A DNA stretch of 31,897 nt from Angelakisella sp. (GCA_020025195.1 JAHHSN010000015.1:1-31897); one strand, 5' to 3'. Positions 14,948 to 22,197 are shown, numbered from the stretch's first letter. Numbers and translations are program-made. The notes: generated by a model from the sequence alone, not told the origin.

Positions 14948-16345
14948 ATGGAACAGAACAATAAAAAAGGGCTCAACATCAGCGCCCGGTCCTTTCTCGT
15001 GGCCATCGTCATCCTTCTGGTGCTGATGCTCGGCACCTATCTGCTCACTTTTTTGGTGCCCGGCGGCGCCTTCCAGCGCGTCACCGAGAACGGACAGGAG
15101 CTGATCCTCCCCGGTACCTATGCCGAAACCCCCGGCGGCATCTCCTTTGGGAAATGGCTGGCCTCTCCCTTCCTTGTGCTGGGAGCCCCCGGCGGCGGCA
15201 CCATCCTCGCCGTGATCCTGTTTCTTCTTGTCATCGGCGGCGTCTTCAACAGTCTGGAAAAGTGCCGCCTCATGAACTATATGCTGGAGAAGATCGTCCA
15301 CCGCTTCAAGAACTCCCGCTATCAGCTCCTCGCCTGCATCACCCTCTTTTTCATGTGCATGGGTTCCTTCATCGGTTCCTTTGAAGAATGCGTGCCGCTG
15401 GTGCCCATCGTGGTAGCGCTCGCTGTTTCACTTGGCTGGGACGCCCTCACCGGCGTCGGCATGAGTCTCCTCGCGGCGGGCTGCGGCTTTGCTTCCGGCG
15501 TCTGCAACCCCTTTACCATCGGGGTGGCGCAGGAGCTTGCCGGGCTCAAAATGTTTTCCGGCATCTGGCTGCGCGTGGTGAGCTTTGCTCTCATCTATGG
15601 GCTTCTCTTCCTCTTCCTGCGCTTTCACGCGCGGCGGGTGGAAAAGGGCGTCCTCGCCCCTGCCTCCTCCGGCTTTGTTCCAAACCCAAAAATGGACCGG
15701 GCCCTCAAGAGCTTCGCCCTCATCATCGGGGTCGGCATCCTCTCGGTCTTTTCCTCCGGATTTCTGCCCTTTATGCGGGACTTCACCATGCCCATCGTTG
15801 CTGTGATGTTCCTCGTCGCCGGCATTGCCGCCTCTCTCCTGGCCGGCATGAGCGGCCGGGAGCTGGGGCGCACCTTCCTGAACGGGGCGCTCAGCATCGC
15901 CCCCGCCGTCCTCATGATCCTGATGGCAAGCTCCATCAAATACATCCTCACCGAGGCCAAAATCCTCGATACCCTCCTCTTCCGCGCCATGGAGGTAACC
16001 TCCCATATCCCGACCGCCTTTGTCATCCTCTTTATCTATCTCATCGCGCTGGTGATGAATTTCTTCATCTCCTCCGGCTCCGCCAAGGCGTTCCTGCTCA
16101 TTCCGCTCGTCACCCCCATTGCCGATCTCTGCGGTATCTCCCGGCAGCTCTGCGTCATGGCCTATGCCTTCGGGGACGGTTTCTCCAATGTCTTTTACAT
16201 CACCAACCCGGTGCTGCTCATCAGTCTGGGGCTGGCGGGTCTCAGCTATGGGAAATGGGTCAAGTGGTCGTGGAAATTTCAGGTGATGAACCTTGTCCTC
16301 ACCTCCCTCATCCTGCTCTTTGGCTTCGCGGTCCACTATGCCTAA
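14948..16345 (+). CDS. YfcC family (DcuC-like) membrane transporter
   Basis: A 465-aa polytopic membrane protein with about 12 hydrophobic segments, resembling the YfcC/DcuC (C4-dicarboxylate anaerobic carrier-like) ion transporter superfamily. Recognisable pieces are the N-terminal helix followed by LVPGGAFQR, the re-entrant-like region GSFIGSFEECVPLVPIVVALA, GFASGVCNPFTIGVAQELAGL, and the C-terminal ISSGSAKAFLLIPLVTPIADL and DGFSNVFYITNPVLLISLGLAG. Relatives carry carboxylates, peptides or amino acids. The upstream in-frame ATG at 14885 lies inside the peptidase gene; the start at 14948 gives a natural N-terminus (MEQNNKKGLNISAR). The weak ribosome binding site fits coupling to the peptidase 7 nt upstream. 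Confidence 0.9.
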   Translation: MEQNNKKGLNISARSFLVAIVILLVLMLGTYLLTFLVPGGAFQRVTENGQELILPGTYAETPGGISFGKWLASPFLVLGAPGGGTILAVILFLLVIGGVFNSLEKCRLMNYMLEKIVHRFKNSRYQLLACITLFFMCMGSFIGSFEECVPLVPIVVALAVSLGWDALTGVGMSLLAAGCGFASGVCNPFTIGVAQELAGLKMFSGIWLRVVSFALIYGLLFLFLRFHARRVEKGVLAPASSGFVPNPKMDRALKSFALIIGVGILSVFSSGFLPFMRDFTMPIVAVMFLVAGIAASLLAGMSGRELGRTFLNGALSIAPAVLMILMASSIKYILTEAKILDTLLFRAMEVTSHIPTAFVILFIYLIALVMNFFISSGSAKAFLLIPLVTPIADLCGISRQLCVMAYAFGDGFSNVFYITNPVLLISLGLAGLSYGKWVKWSWKFQVMNLVLTSLILLFGFAVHYA

Positions 16346-16361
16346 CGTCTAAAATGTCCCT

Positions 16362-16397
16362 GCTCCCCTTTTCCGGGGGCGGGGGCTTTCTTTTTTT
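16362..16397 (+). terminator. Terminator after YfcC-type transporter
   Basis: GCTCCC (16362-16367) can pair with GGGGGC at 16375-16380 or 16381-16386, followed by TTTCTTTTTTT. Confidence 0.6.
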
Positions 16398-16419
16398 AAG
16401 GCGTCTATAAAGGAAAGGA

Positions 16420-16519
16420 GGGCGGCCGCCCCGCGGGCCCTTTGGGGCCCGCGGGAGCGGGGACGCCTCCGGCGTCCCCGCTTGAGGCGCCCCCTGCGGG
16501 GGGCGCCGGGCGGCCGCCC
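16420..16519. repeat. 100-bp cloverleaf (four-way junction) palindrome
   Basis: Nearly every base lies in one of four perfect stems. The outer stem is GGGCGGCCGCC (16420-16430) with GGCGGCCGCCC (16509-16519). Arm 1 is 16431-16440 with 16445-16454 (10 bp, 4-nt loop). Arm 2 is 16456-16467 with 16471-16482 (12 bp, 3-nt loop). Arm 3 is 16486-16494 with 16499-16507 (9 bp, 4-nt loop). It is almost pure G+C and lies between two terminators, outside genes. It is not a tRNA (no T-arm consensus, no anticodon loop). Only one copy is seen in this window; a dispersed palindromic repeat family is a reasonable guess. Confidence 0.85.
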
Positions 16520-16574
16520 GGCTTTTTCCGCTTTGCCGGCCCAACCGCCAAAGACCCGCCCCCTGCCGCCCACT

Positions 16575-16607
16575 AAAAAAGAGCCGGCCGAAGCCGACTC
16601 TCTTTTT
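16575..16607. terminator. Bidirectional terminator, mainly for PAP2 gene
   Basis: GAGCCGGC (16581-16588) pairs with GCCGACTC (16593-16600) with one mismatch and a CGAA loop. A6 on the left gives a T tract for the minus-strand gene, and CTCTTTTT follows on the right. Confidence 0.8.
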
Positions 16608-16624
16608 GGTTTCTGCTGTTTCCC

Positions 16625-17518
16625 TCAGAGTCCCGCCTTGGTAAAGATGAGCGGCCAGAGGAAGGTCCCCGCGAAGCCCATAAGCCCATAACGGACGGCA
16701 TGGAGCCAGAGAAGGTCGGGGAACACCATTTTAAGGCCCAGACGGATCGCCATGAGGAGCCCGAAGCCCAGCACCAGCCGCAGGAGCTTCGCCGGAAAGC
16801 TCCCCTCAGTGCGGAACTGCACATAAGCATCCTCCAGTGCCACACCCACCACGGCCCCCACGCCGAGGCCCAGCATTTTGATGGTGTCGGGGGTGGGATT
16901 AAAGAACAGGCTCACGCCGGAAAGCACCACTGCGAGGGAAAGGAGCAGCGTTTTTTGGTCATAAAAGCGGTAAAAGAGCATCCCGCAGACCCATGCGGAG
17001 AAAAGGCCCAGCGCTGCACCCGCAATGGTATCGGTGGGGTAATGCACCCCAAGGTAAACCCGGGAGACCATGACGAGAAGAATGGCCGCGGCGGCGGCGA
17101 TCCAGCCTTTCGCCTTATGCCCGCGCGCCATGGTGCCGTAGATGCTGCCCGCCGTCTGGCTGTGCCCGCTGGGGAAGGAGAAGGAGCTGCCGAGTCCCGC
17201 CGTATTGACGAGGACCGAGTCCACCTTGACATAGCGGAGGTCGGAAAACTCGGGGTTGAGAAAGGGTCTCGGGCGGCGGATGGTATCTTTCAGCAGACCG
17301 TTCATGCTCATAGCGGCATAGAGGGAAAAGAGCATATACTCCCCCAGCTTTTTGTGGAAGCACCAATAGACCGCGATGAGGAGCAGGATGACGAAGGTCT
17401 CCTCCCCCAGAAAGGTAAACACCAGAAAGACCTTGTCCAAAAAGCCCCCGCCCCACCGGGCAAGGCTCTGCACCGCCTCCATGACGGCGTGATCAAAGCC
17501 GGAAAGGAACTGAAACAC
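16625..17518 (-). CDS. PAP2 family membrane phosphatase
   Basis: A 297-aa membrane protein of the type 2 phosphatidic acid phosphatase family. All three motifs are present: KDTIRRPRP (residues 77-85), PSGHS (116-120) and SRVYLGVHYPTD (152-163), supplying the catalytic histidines. The family dephosphorylates lipid phosphates such as phosphatidic acid or undecaprenyl pyrophosphate; which one applies here cannot be told. The C-terminal 130 residues add several hydrophobic helices beyond the minimal PAP2 core. The ATG at 17518 has GGAGGG about 11 nt upstream. It is transcribed after the PduL gene but a terminator lies between them. Confidence 0.93.
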   Translation of the reverse strand: MFQFLSGFDHAVMEAVQSLARWGGGFLDKVFLVFTFLGEETFVILLLIAVYWCFHKKLGEYMLFSLYAAMSMNGLLKDTIRRPRPFLNPEFSDLRYVKVDSVLVNTAGLGSSFSFPSGHSQTAGSIYGTMARGHKAKGWIAAAAAILLVMVSRVYLGVHYPTDTIAGAALGLFSAWVCGMLFYRFYDQKTLLLSLAVVLSGVSLFFNPTPDTIKMLGLGVGAVVGVALEDAYVQFRTEGSFPAKLLRLVLGFGLLMAIRLGLKMVFPDLLWLHAVRYGLMGFAGTFLWPLIFTKAGL

Positions 17519-17547
17519 CTAAACTCTCTCCCTCCATATTGATGTAG

Positions 17548-17586
17548 AAAAAAGCGGCAGTCGCCCACCGGGTTTCCGCCGCTTTT
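17548..17586 (-). terminator. Terminator after PduL gene
   Basis: On the minus strand AAAAGCGGC and GCCGCTTTT (17578-17586 with 17550-17558) form a 9-bp stem ending in a T6 tract. Confidence 0.82.
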
Positions 17587-17597
17587 CATTCGGTCAA

Positions 17598-18173
17598 TTA
17601 TTTGATGATCTCGCCATAGACCTCACCGGAGCAGCCGGCGGCATTTGCTTCATCGGTGTCCAGGTGGCAGGCCGTCCCCGCCGTGGGGCTGACACGGCAG
17701 ACCACATCGCCCAGGATGGCGCTGCGGTCGGCACTTTCGATCTTCAGGCCAACGATCTGCTGATCCTTGACGCCAAACTTCTCGGCATCCTCAGGGGTAA
17801 AATGGATGTGGCGCTTGGCAACGATCACGCCCTCCTTAAGCTCAATCTCGCCCTTGGGGCCGACCAGACGGCAGCCGGGGGTGCCGGCGATGTTGCCGGA
17901 CATACGCACCATACCGGCGATGCCGATGGAGCGCGCATCGGTGAGAGAGATCTCTACCTGCGTCTCAGGGCGGATGGGACCCAGCACCGAGATCATGCCC
18001 AGAGACTTCTTGGGACCGATGACCTCAACCTTTTCCACGCTCGCGAACTGACCGGGCTGAGACAGTGCCTTCTTGGGGGTCAGCTCATAGCCCTCGCCGA
18101 ACAGAATGGCAAGATGCTCCTTAGAAAGATGCAGATGGCGGGCGGAAGTTTCCACCAAAACCTTGTTTTCCAT
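17598..18173 (-). CDS. pduL: Phosphate propanoyltransferase (PduL-type phosphotransacylase)
   Basis: Transfers an acyl group between CoA and phosphate (acetyl- or propanoyl-CoA to acyl phosphate). The 191-aa protein carries the paired histidine metal motifs ARHLHLS (His13, His15) and KRHIHFTPEDA (His122, His124), plus CHLDTDEANA near the C-terminus, in two homologous barrel halves. It begins directly at the first barrel, without the N-terminal peptide that targets PduL into bacterial microcompartments, and no microcompartment gene is nearby. It probably acts as the cell's cytosolic phosphotransacetylase for acetate formation. The ATG at 18173 has AGGAGG 9 nt upstream. It is divergent from the uracil-DNA glycosylase gene. 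Confidence 0.93.
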   Translation of the reverse strand: MENKVLVETSARHLHLSKEHLAILFGEGYELTPKKALSQPGQFASVEKVEVIGPKKSLGMISVLGPIRPETQVEISLTDARSIGIAGMVRMSGNIAGTPGCRLVGPKGEIELKEGVIVAKRHIHFTPEDAEKFGVKDQQIVGLKIESADRSAILGDVVCRVSPTAGTACHLDTDEANAAGCSGEVYGEIIK

Positions 18174-18218
18174 TGATTATGTCCTCCTATTGTTTGGGTT
18201 GCACCCACTAATAGAAAT

Positions 18219-18246
18219 ATTGTATCACATTGTCGCTTTTTTGCAA
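18219..18246 (-). promoter_or_regulatory. Promoter for pduL
   Basis: TTGCAA (18241-18246) and TACAAT (18219-18224) on the minus strand with a 16-nt spacer. Confidence 0.6.
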
Positions 18247-18252
18247 AGACTT

Positions 18253-18261
18253 TGCTATAAT
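18253..18261 (+). promoter_or_regulatory. Extended -10 promoter for uracil-DNA glycosylase operon
   Basis: TGCTATAAT at 18253-18261 is an extended -10 element. No good -35 is seen at 17 nt; TTGTCG lies 20 nt upstream. Confidence 0.5.
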
Positions 18262-18339
18262 TATACTCGCAAAACGAAATCGGACAAAGGAGGCGAAAGC
18301 ACTCCCCTTTGACCCGCATTCATTTCCGGGAGGAACTTT

Positions 18340-18912
18340 ATGATGACTCAAAATTGGGATGAACTGAGAGAAACCGTGCTCCACTGCACCGCCTGCAAGC
18401 TCTGCGAAACCCGCCAGAACGTCGTCTTCGGCGCCGGCAACCCCCACTCCCAGATCATGCTGATCGGCGAGGGGCCCGGTCAGCATGAGGACGAGGAGGG
18501 CGAGCCCTTTGTGGGAAGAAGCGGTCAGCTCATGGATAAAATGCTGGACTATATCGGGCTTTCCAGAGAAAAAAACATTTTTATCGGCAATATGGTGAAG
18601 TGCCGCCCGCCCCAAAACCGCGACCCCGAACGGGACGAGGTAGAAGCGTGCATCGGCTACCTCAGGAATCAGGTGGCGCTTATAAACCCCAAGATTATCG
18701 TCTGCATCGGGCGGATCGCCGCCCAGCGCCTCATCGACCCCGACTACAAAGTCACAAAGCAGCACGGCGAATGGATCCTCAAGAACGGCGTCTGGATGAC
18801 CGGCACCTTTCACCCCGCGGCGCTTCTCCGGAACCCCAACAACAAACCCGCCGCCATGCAGGATTTTTTCTCCCTCCGGGAAAAGATCAAGGAGCTGGGG
18901 ATCGAGCTCTGA
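18340..18912 (+). CDS. Family 4 uracil-DNA glycosylase (Fe-S)
   Basis: Removes uracil from DNA, starting base excision repair. The 190-aa protein has the family 4/5 motif GEGPGQHEDEEGEPFVGRSG (residues 43-62) and the C-terminal HPAALLRN motif. The four iron-sulfur cysteines have typical spacing: Cys16-x2-Cys19, then Cys88-x15-Cys104. These features match type 4 (thermophile-type) glycosylases common in Clostridia. A GGGAGGA ribosome binding site precedes the two adjacent ATGs (18340 and 18343). A zinc-ribbon membrane gene follows after 25 nt and likely shares the transcript. Confidence 0.94.
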   Translation: MMTQNWDELRETVLHCTACKLCETRQNVVFGAGNPHSQIMLIGEGPGQHEDEEGEPFVGRSGQLMDKMLDYIGLSREKNIFIGNMVKCRPPQNRDPERDEVEACIGYLRNQVALINPKIIVCIGRIAAQRLIDPDYKVTKQHGEWILKNGVWMTGTFHPAALLRNPNNKPAAMQDFFSLREKIKELGIEL

Positions 18913-18937
18913 CGCCACGACGAAAGGAGACCCCGCG

Positions 18938-19435
18938 ATGGAGCAATATTTAGCCGAGCAGGCGGAACGCACCGCCCGCCTTGCCCTCCGCAACGACATC
19001 CTCTTTTGGGGGACGCTGATTGGGATGACACCGCTTCTCCTCTGGATCATCCGGTTTGCCGTCCGCTTTATAAAAAGCGCCCGGCAGCAGGCCGCCGAAA
19101 GCGGAGACTTTCTCTCCTTCACCTGCCTTTCCTGCGGAAAAGAGTTTTCCGTGCCGCTCGGATACCTTGTGAAGCACCCCTTTATCCCCCAAAAATCCGT
19201 CACCGTGAACACGCCCTTGGCGGGCGGCGTCGTTCGCCTCTCCCGAAGGCTCCGCTGCCCCGTCTGTGAAAAAAAGACCTGGTGCTGGCAGGATCTTGCC
19301 GAGAGCTACCCCATCGCCGTTTCTCATACGATGGAAGCGCTGAAAAAGGAACTGCCCGGCTTTCTTCTGGGAGTGGCGGCGCTTCTTCTGGCCAACGGGC
19401 TCTTTCAGGGTGTCGTGCGGCTCATCTTTCGGTAA
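18938..19435 (+). CDS. Membrane protein with zinc-binding loop
   Basis: A 165-aa protein of unknown function. One hydrophobic helix spans about residues 22-45 (LFWGTLIGMTPLLLWIIRFAV) and a second about 141-163 (GFLLGVAALLLANGLFQGVV). The approximately 90-residue loop between them carries two CxxC pairs (Cys63/Cys66 in FTCLSCGKEF and Cys107/Cys110 in RCPVCEKK), probably one zinc site. The ATG at 18938 has AAAGGAG 9 nt upstream. It is the second gene after the uracil-DNA glycosylase and is followed by two terminators in tandem. No known family is recognised. Confidence 0.85.
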   Translation: MEQYLAEQAERTARLALRNDILFWGTLIGMTPLLLWIIRFAVRFIKSARQQAAESGDFLSFTCLSCGKEFSVPLGYLVKHPFIPQKSVTVNTPLAGGVVRLSRRLRCPVCEKKTWCWQDLAESYPIAVSHTMEALKKELPGFLLGVAALLLANGLFQGVVRLIFR

Positions 19436-19446
19436 AAATAAAGAAG

Positions 19447-19486
19447 CGGAGCGTACCGGACTAAGGATACGCTCCGATTTTCTTTG
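19447..19486 (+). terminator. Terminator 1 after zinc-loop membrane gene
   Basis: CGGAGCGTA (19447-19455) pairs perfectly with TACGCTCCG (19468-19476), followed by ATTTTCTTTG. Confidence 0.8.
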
Positions 19487-19523
19487 TCAGTGTGTTTTTG
19501 CACTTTGCCCGCCGACGCCGGAC

Positions 19524-19548
19524 GCCCTCCAAACGGAGGGCTTTTTTA
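19524..19548 (+). terminator. Terminator 2 (tandem)
   Basis: GCCCTCC (19524-19530), loop AAAC, GGAGGGC (19535-19541), then T6. A compact, strong plus-strand terminator 40 nt after the first. Confidence 0.83.
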
Positions 19549-19596
19549 TTCCGGTCAAGAGGTTTTCGGCAAGCCGCGAATGAGCGGCACCTGCCA

Positions 19597-19839
19597 TTAA
19601 GGGGACGGCGCTTCCCCCTCCAGCCATGGGAAGAAATCCTCGGAAACGGTATAGCAGAGCCAGCTGTCGCCGTTTTCGGTCTGCGGAAGGTCATCGAACA
19701 CGCTTTCCTTTTCTTCTCCCCGCTCATAGTGGACGAGGACGCGGCGCTCCTCGGGGAAGAAATAGAAGCCTGCCCCGCCCGCCGCGAAGCCGAAACACGT
19801 AACCCTAAGGCTCTCCCGCCCCAAGGGAAAGCACCGCAT
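19597..19839 (-). CDS. Small unknown protein, probably frameshifted at its 5' end
   Basis: The open frame encodes 80 aa, aromatic and acidic in its second half (FFPEERRVLVHYERGEEKE, SWLCYTVSEDFFPWLEGE), and looks coding. The ATG at 19839 is poorly placed: a TGA lies one codon upstream and the nearest ribosome binding site (AAAGGAG) is 18 nt away. That site is ideally placed (8 nt) for an ATG at 19849, which opens MLKNAVLSLG in another frame and stops after 14 codons. Removing one G from the GGGG run (CCCC on the plus strand, 19819-19822) joins them into MLKNAVLSLGRESLRVTCFG and so on, 83 aa. So this is either a one-base indel pseudogene or a sequencing error in a real 83-aa gene. Family not recognised. 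Confidence 0.5.
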   Translation of the reverse strand: MRCFPLGRESLRVTCFGFAAGGAGFYFFPEERRVLVHYERGEEKESVFDDLPQTENGDSWLCYTVSEDFFPWLEGEAPSP

Positions 19840-20024
19840 TTTTCAGCATCAATGATTCTCCTTTCTTTTCTGGGCGGTTTCATTCTCCAGTTATCAGAAT
19901 AGTGGCGGCTTTTTTGGTTTTTTCCTGCACCGGGCAGGGTAAATTTCCCATAAAAATGCACCCGCCGGGAGCGACCGGCATATGCTGTGGGTGAATCATC
20001 TTACCGCCGAAAGGAGTTTTTGCC

Positions 20025-21116
20025 GTGACGCCGACCTCAACTGTTCGCTTTTTTCTCGGCTCCAATACCCCTGCGGGCTTTCGTTCCCTCCTCCCGCAGT
20101 TCACCGACCCCACCGCCGGCTGGCGGGTCACCCTGCTGAAGGGCGGCCCCGGCACCGGGAAATCCACTCTTTTGCGCCGTGTCCTTTCCCTGGCGCAGGG
20201 GATGGGCGCCCCCGCGGAGGAGATCCACTGCTCCTCCGACGCTTCCTCTCTGGACGGCGTAGTACTGCCCCGGGAACGGCTCTGCTATCTGGACGCGACC
20301 CCGCCCCACGCAGTGGAGCCCCAAACACCCGGCGCGGTGGAACAGCCCCTCTCCCTCGCCTTCTGGGAAGAGGATCAGCTCTATGAAAAGCGGGAGGAGA
20401 TCCTCGCCCTGCAAGGGGAGATCGCGGCGGCGCACCGGCGGGCGGTACAGCTTTTGGGGGCCGCAAAGGCATTCCTAGCGGAAGGGGAAGCGCTCTCCCT
20501 CCCCGCTCTCGACCGCTCCAAGATCACCCACTATGCCGAACGCTTCGCCGAGCGGGAATTTCCGCGGCTTTCCCGCACCGGAAGGGAGGAAAAACGGCTT
20601 CTTTCCGCCCCCACCAATGAGGGGCTCGTCCTCTTTTCCGAAACGCTGGAGACGCTCTGCCCGCGGCTCTTTCTGGTGGAGGACCCCGGCGGAACTGCGG
20701 CGCCCCTGCTTTTGGAAGCGCTCCGGACCGAGGCACTGGCGCGGGGCTTGGACATCATCTCCTGCCCCTGCCCTCTGGACCCCTCCGGGAAGCTCGACCA
20801 CCTGATTCTGCCCTCTCTGGGGCTGGGCTTTGCCACCCTGAACCGTTTCCACCGGGTAACCGCCCCCGGGCGCAAGATCCACGCCGCGCGTTTTCTGACC
20901 TCCGATCCCTTAACGCCCCACCGTGCGCGGCTCCGCTTTCTCGGGAAGACGGCGGAATTCCTGCTGGAGGAGGCGTCCTCCGAGATGGCGGGCGCCAAAG
21001 CCCTGCACGACCGTCTGGAAGCCCTCTACGCCGGGGCGATGGATTTTTCCGCGGTGGAGCGAATCACCGAGCAGGAGCTGGCAAAGCTGGCGGCACGACT
21101 CACGAAAAGCACCTGA
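20025..21116 (+). CDS. P-loop ATPase of the PRK06851 type, second P-loop degenerate
   Basis: A 363-aa protein matching the Firmicute family I know as PRK06851, which has two tandem P-loop NTPase halves. The first half has an intact Walker A, GGPGTGKST (residues 40-48), then HCSSDASSLDGVVLP and LDATPPHAVEPQTPGAVE, typical for the family. The second half keeps the fold pattern (LFLVEDPGGTAAPLLLEAL, DIISCPCPLDPSGKLDHLILPSLGLGFATLN). Its P-loop, at 219-227, reads EDPGGTAAP and lacks the Lys and Ser/Thr needed for nucleotide binding. Function is unknown; no partner gene is adjacent. Translation starts at a GTG (20025), 8 nt after AAAGGAG. Confidence 0.87.
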   Translation: MTPTSTVRFFLGSNTPAGFRSLLPQFTDPTAGWRVTLLKGGPGTGKSTLLRRVLSLAQGMGAPAEEIHCSSDASSLDGVVLPRERLCYLDATPPHAVEPQTPGAVEQPLSLAFWEEDQLYEKREEILALQGEIAAAHRRAVQLLGAAKAFLAEGEALSLPALDRSKITHYAERFAEREFPRLSRTGREEKRLLSAPTNEGLVLFSETLETLCPRLFLVEDPGGTAAPLLLEALRTEALARGLDIISCPCPLDPSGKLDHLILPSLGLGFATLNRFHRVTAPGRKIHAARFLTSDPLTPHRARLRFLGKTAEFLLEEASSEMAGAKALHDRLEALYAGAMDFSAVERITEQELAKLAARLTKST

Positions 21117-21138
21117 GTTCGGCCTTTTCCCGAAAAAG

Positions 21139-21176
21139 AAAGCCCCACCGGGGAAATCCTCGGTGGGGCTTTTTAT
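21139..21176. terminator. Terminator between ATPase and tetR genes
   Basis: AGCCCCACCG (21141-21150) pairs with CGGTGGGGCT (21161-21170), followed by TTTTATAT on the plus strand. It is strong for the ATPase gene and may also serve the converging TetR gene. Confidence 0.85.
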
Positions 21177-21188
21177 ATAGAGGTAAGG

Positions 21189-21788
21189 TCAGGGCTCGGG
21201 AGACTCCTCTGGCAGAGGCTCCCCGCAGAGAGCCGTCGTCACGGCGGCTGTCTTATGGAGGAATCTCTCCGGGTCAAAGACGGGGTTTTCCAGCTGGCGC
21301 TGTACCAAGACACCATCCATCACGGTGAGGAGCAGCCATGCGATATAGTCGGCCTCCGCCGCGGGCTCGCGTTCCGCGATCTTTTCCGCGAGGGTGCGGT
21401 GAAACTCCGCATAGCGTTCCACATAGCGCTTTCGGAGGGCGTCCCGCCCGGAGACCCCGGCACCGATGAGATAGAGCCGAAGGTTTCCGTAGGTGGAAGC
21501 GGCACCGCGCTCCAGAACGTAATAGATGAGCCGGGGCAGACTGGTATCCTTTTCGGCATTGTCCACCCACTCCAGAAGGTCCCGCGCGAGGGTATCCAGA
21601 TAGCGGTCGGTGAGGTCAAAGAGGATATCCTCCTTGCTGCTGTAATAATAATAGAGTGTCCCCTTGCTGATCCCCGCCTTCCGGGCAATGAGCGCCAGTG
21701 TGACGGTATCAAAGGTATGTTCCCCCAAAAGCGCCGTTGCGGCATTCAGGATTGCGTCCCGGGTATCGGTTTTGAGCGGTGCCGCCAT
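21189..21788 (-). CDS. TetR/AcrR family transcriptional regulator
   Basis: A 199-aa repressor-type protein. The N-terminal TetR helix-turn-helix is clear (residues about 9-57: RDAILNAATALLGEHTFDTV, then LIARKAGISKGTLYYYYSSKEDILF). The ligand-binding C-terminal domain is variable and gives no hint of effector. The ATG at 21788 has GGGAGGGG about 7 nt upstream. An 11-bp palindrome overlaps its promoter, suggesting autoregulation. It lies about 690 bp from, and divergent to, the flavoprotein operon at 22478, whose promoter carries a 20-bp TetR-style palindrome, so it is a candidate regulator of that operon; this link is inferred. Confidence 0.92.
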   Translation of the reverse strand: MAAPLKTDTRDAILNAATALLGEHTFDTVTLALIARKAGISKGTLYYYYSSKEDILFDLTDRYLDTLARDLLEWVDNAEKDTSLPRLIYYVLERGAASTYGNLRLYLIGAGVSGRDALRKRYVERYAEFHRTLAEKIAEREPAAEADYIAWLLLTVMDGVLVQRQLENPVFDPERFLHKTAAVTTALCGEPLPEESPEP

Positions 21789-21807
21789 AAGTTCCCCTCC
21801 CTCTCTG

Positions 21808-21818
21808 CTGGTTACCAG
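21808..21818. promoter_or_regulatory. Palindromic operator candidate for tetR
   Basis: CTGGTTACCAG is a perfect palindrome around a central base, overlapping the 3' end of the tetR -10 element. The position fits autorepression. Confidence 0.5.
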
Positions 21819-21846
21819 TATAAAACAGAAGCAGTCCTTTCGTCAA
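21817..21846 (-). promoter_or_regulatory. Promoter for tetR
   Basis: TTGACG (21841-21846) and TATACT (21817-21822) on the minus strand, spacer 18 nt. Confidence 0.65.
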
Positions 21847-21991
21847 TGTTCCGCCTGCATAAGCCGGTTCGATTTGGAAAATGGGGTGAATTTTATAGCC
21901 TAACCCAAGATGCTCTTGCCCGGCAGCGGCACTTCATAAAGAGTTCTTGGCATCTGTCCCCTTCGGGCGAGGGCGTTTTCCCGGACCTGTA

Positions 21992-22189
21992 TCAGTCCTC
22001 AAAATAAAACAACTCCTCCCATTTTTTGTCCAGCGCCGTGCAGAGGATGAGTGCCAATTTTGCCGTCGGGTTAAACGGCCCCGTCCCGATGGAGCTGATG
22101 GTGTTTCTGGAAACGCCGACCATTTTTGCTAATGGAAGCTGAGACAAATTCTTTTCATTTCTGGCTTTTAAAATTTCTTCTTTATTCAT
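21992..22189 (-). CDS. Small XRE-family (Cro/CI-type) regulator
   Basis: A 65-aa helix-turn-helix protein: MNKEEILKARNEKNLSQLPLAKMVGVSRNTISSIGTGPFNPTAKLAL and so on, ending WEELFYFED. It resembles the short stand-alone XRE regulators that normally read NLSQEELAELVGVSRQTISSIENGKYNP. Here the usual SIENG is SIGTG and the normally acidic helix 2 start reads LPLAKM, so it may be diverged or decaying. The ATG at 22189 is preferred (AAAGGTG 8 nt upstream) over the in-frame GTG at 22198. The gene and its flanks are visibly AT-richer than the rest of the window, which suggests a different origin. Such regulators often accompany a membrane protein gene; none is present. Confidence 0.78.
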   Translation of the reverse strand: MNKEEILKARNEKNLSQLPLAKMVGVSRNTISSIGTGPFNPTAKLALILCTALDKKWEELFYFED

Positions 22190-22197
22190 ATTTAGCA

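Noticed and set aside
19461..19961. 166-codon minus-strand frame over the small gene at 19597-19849
   Set aside because: Very basic, Arg/Ser-rich translation that crosses two terminators; it is the shadow frame of the small gene.
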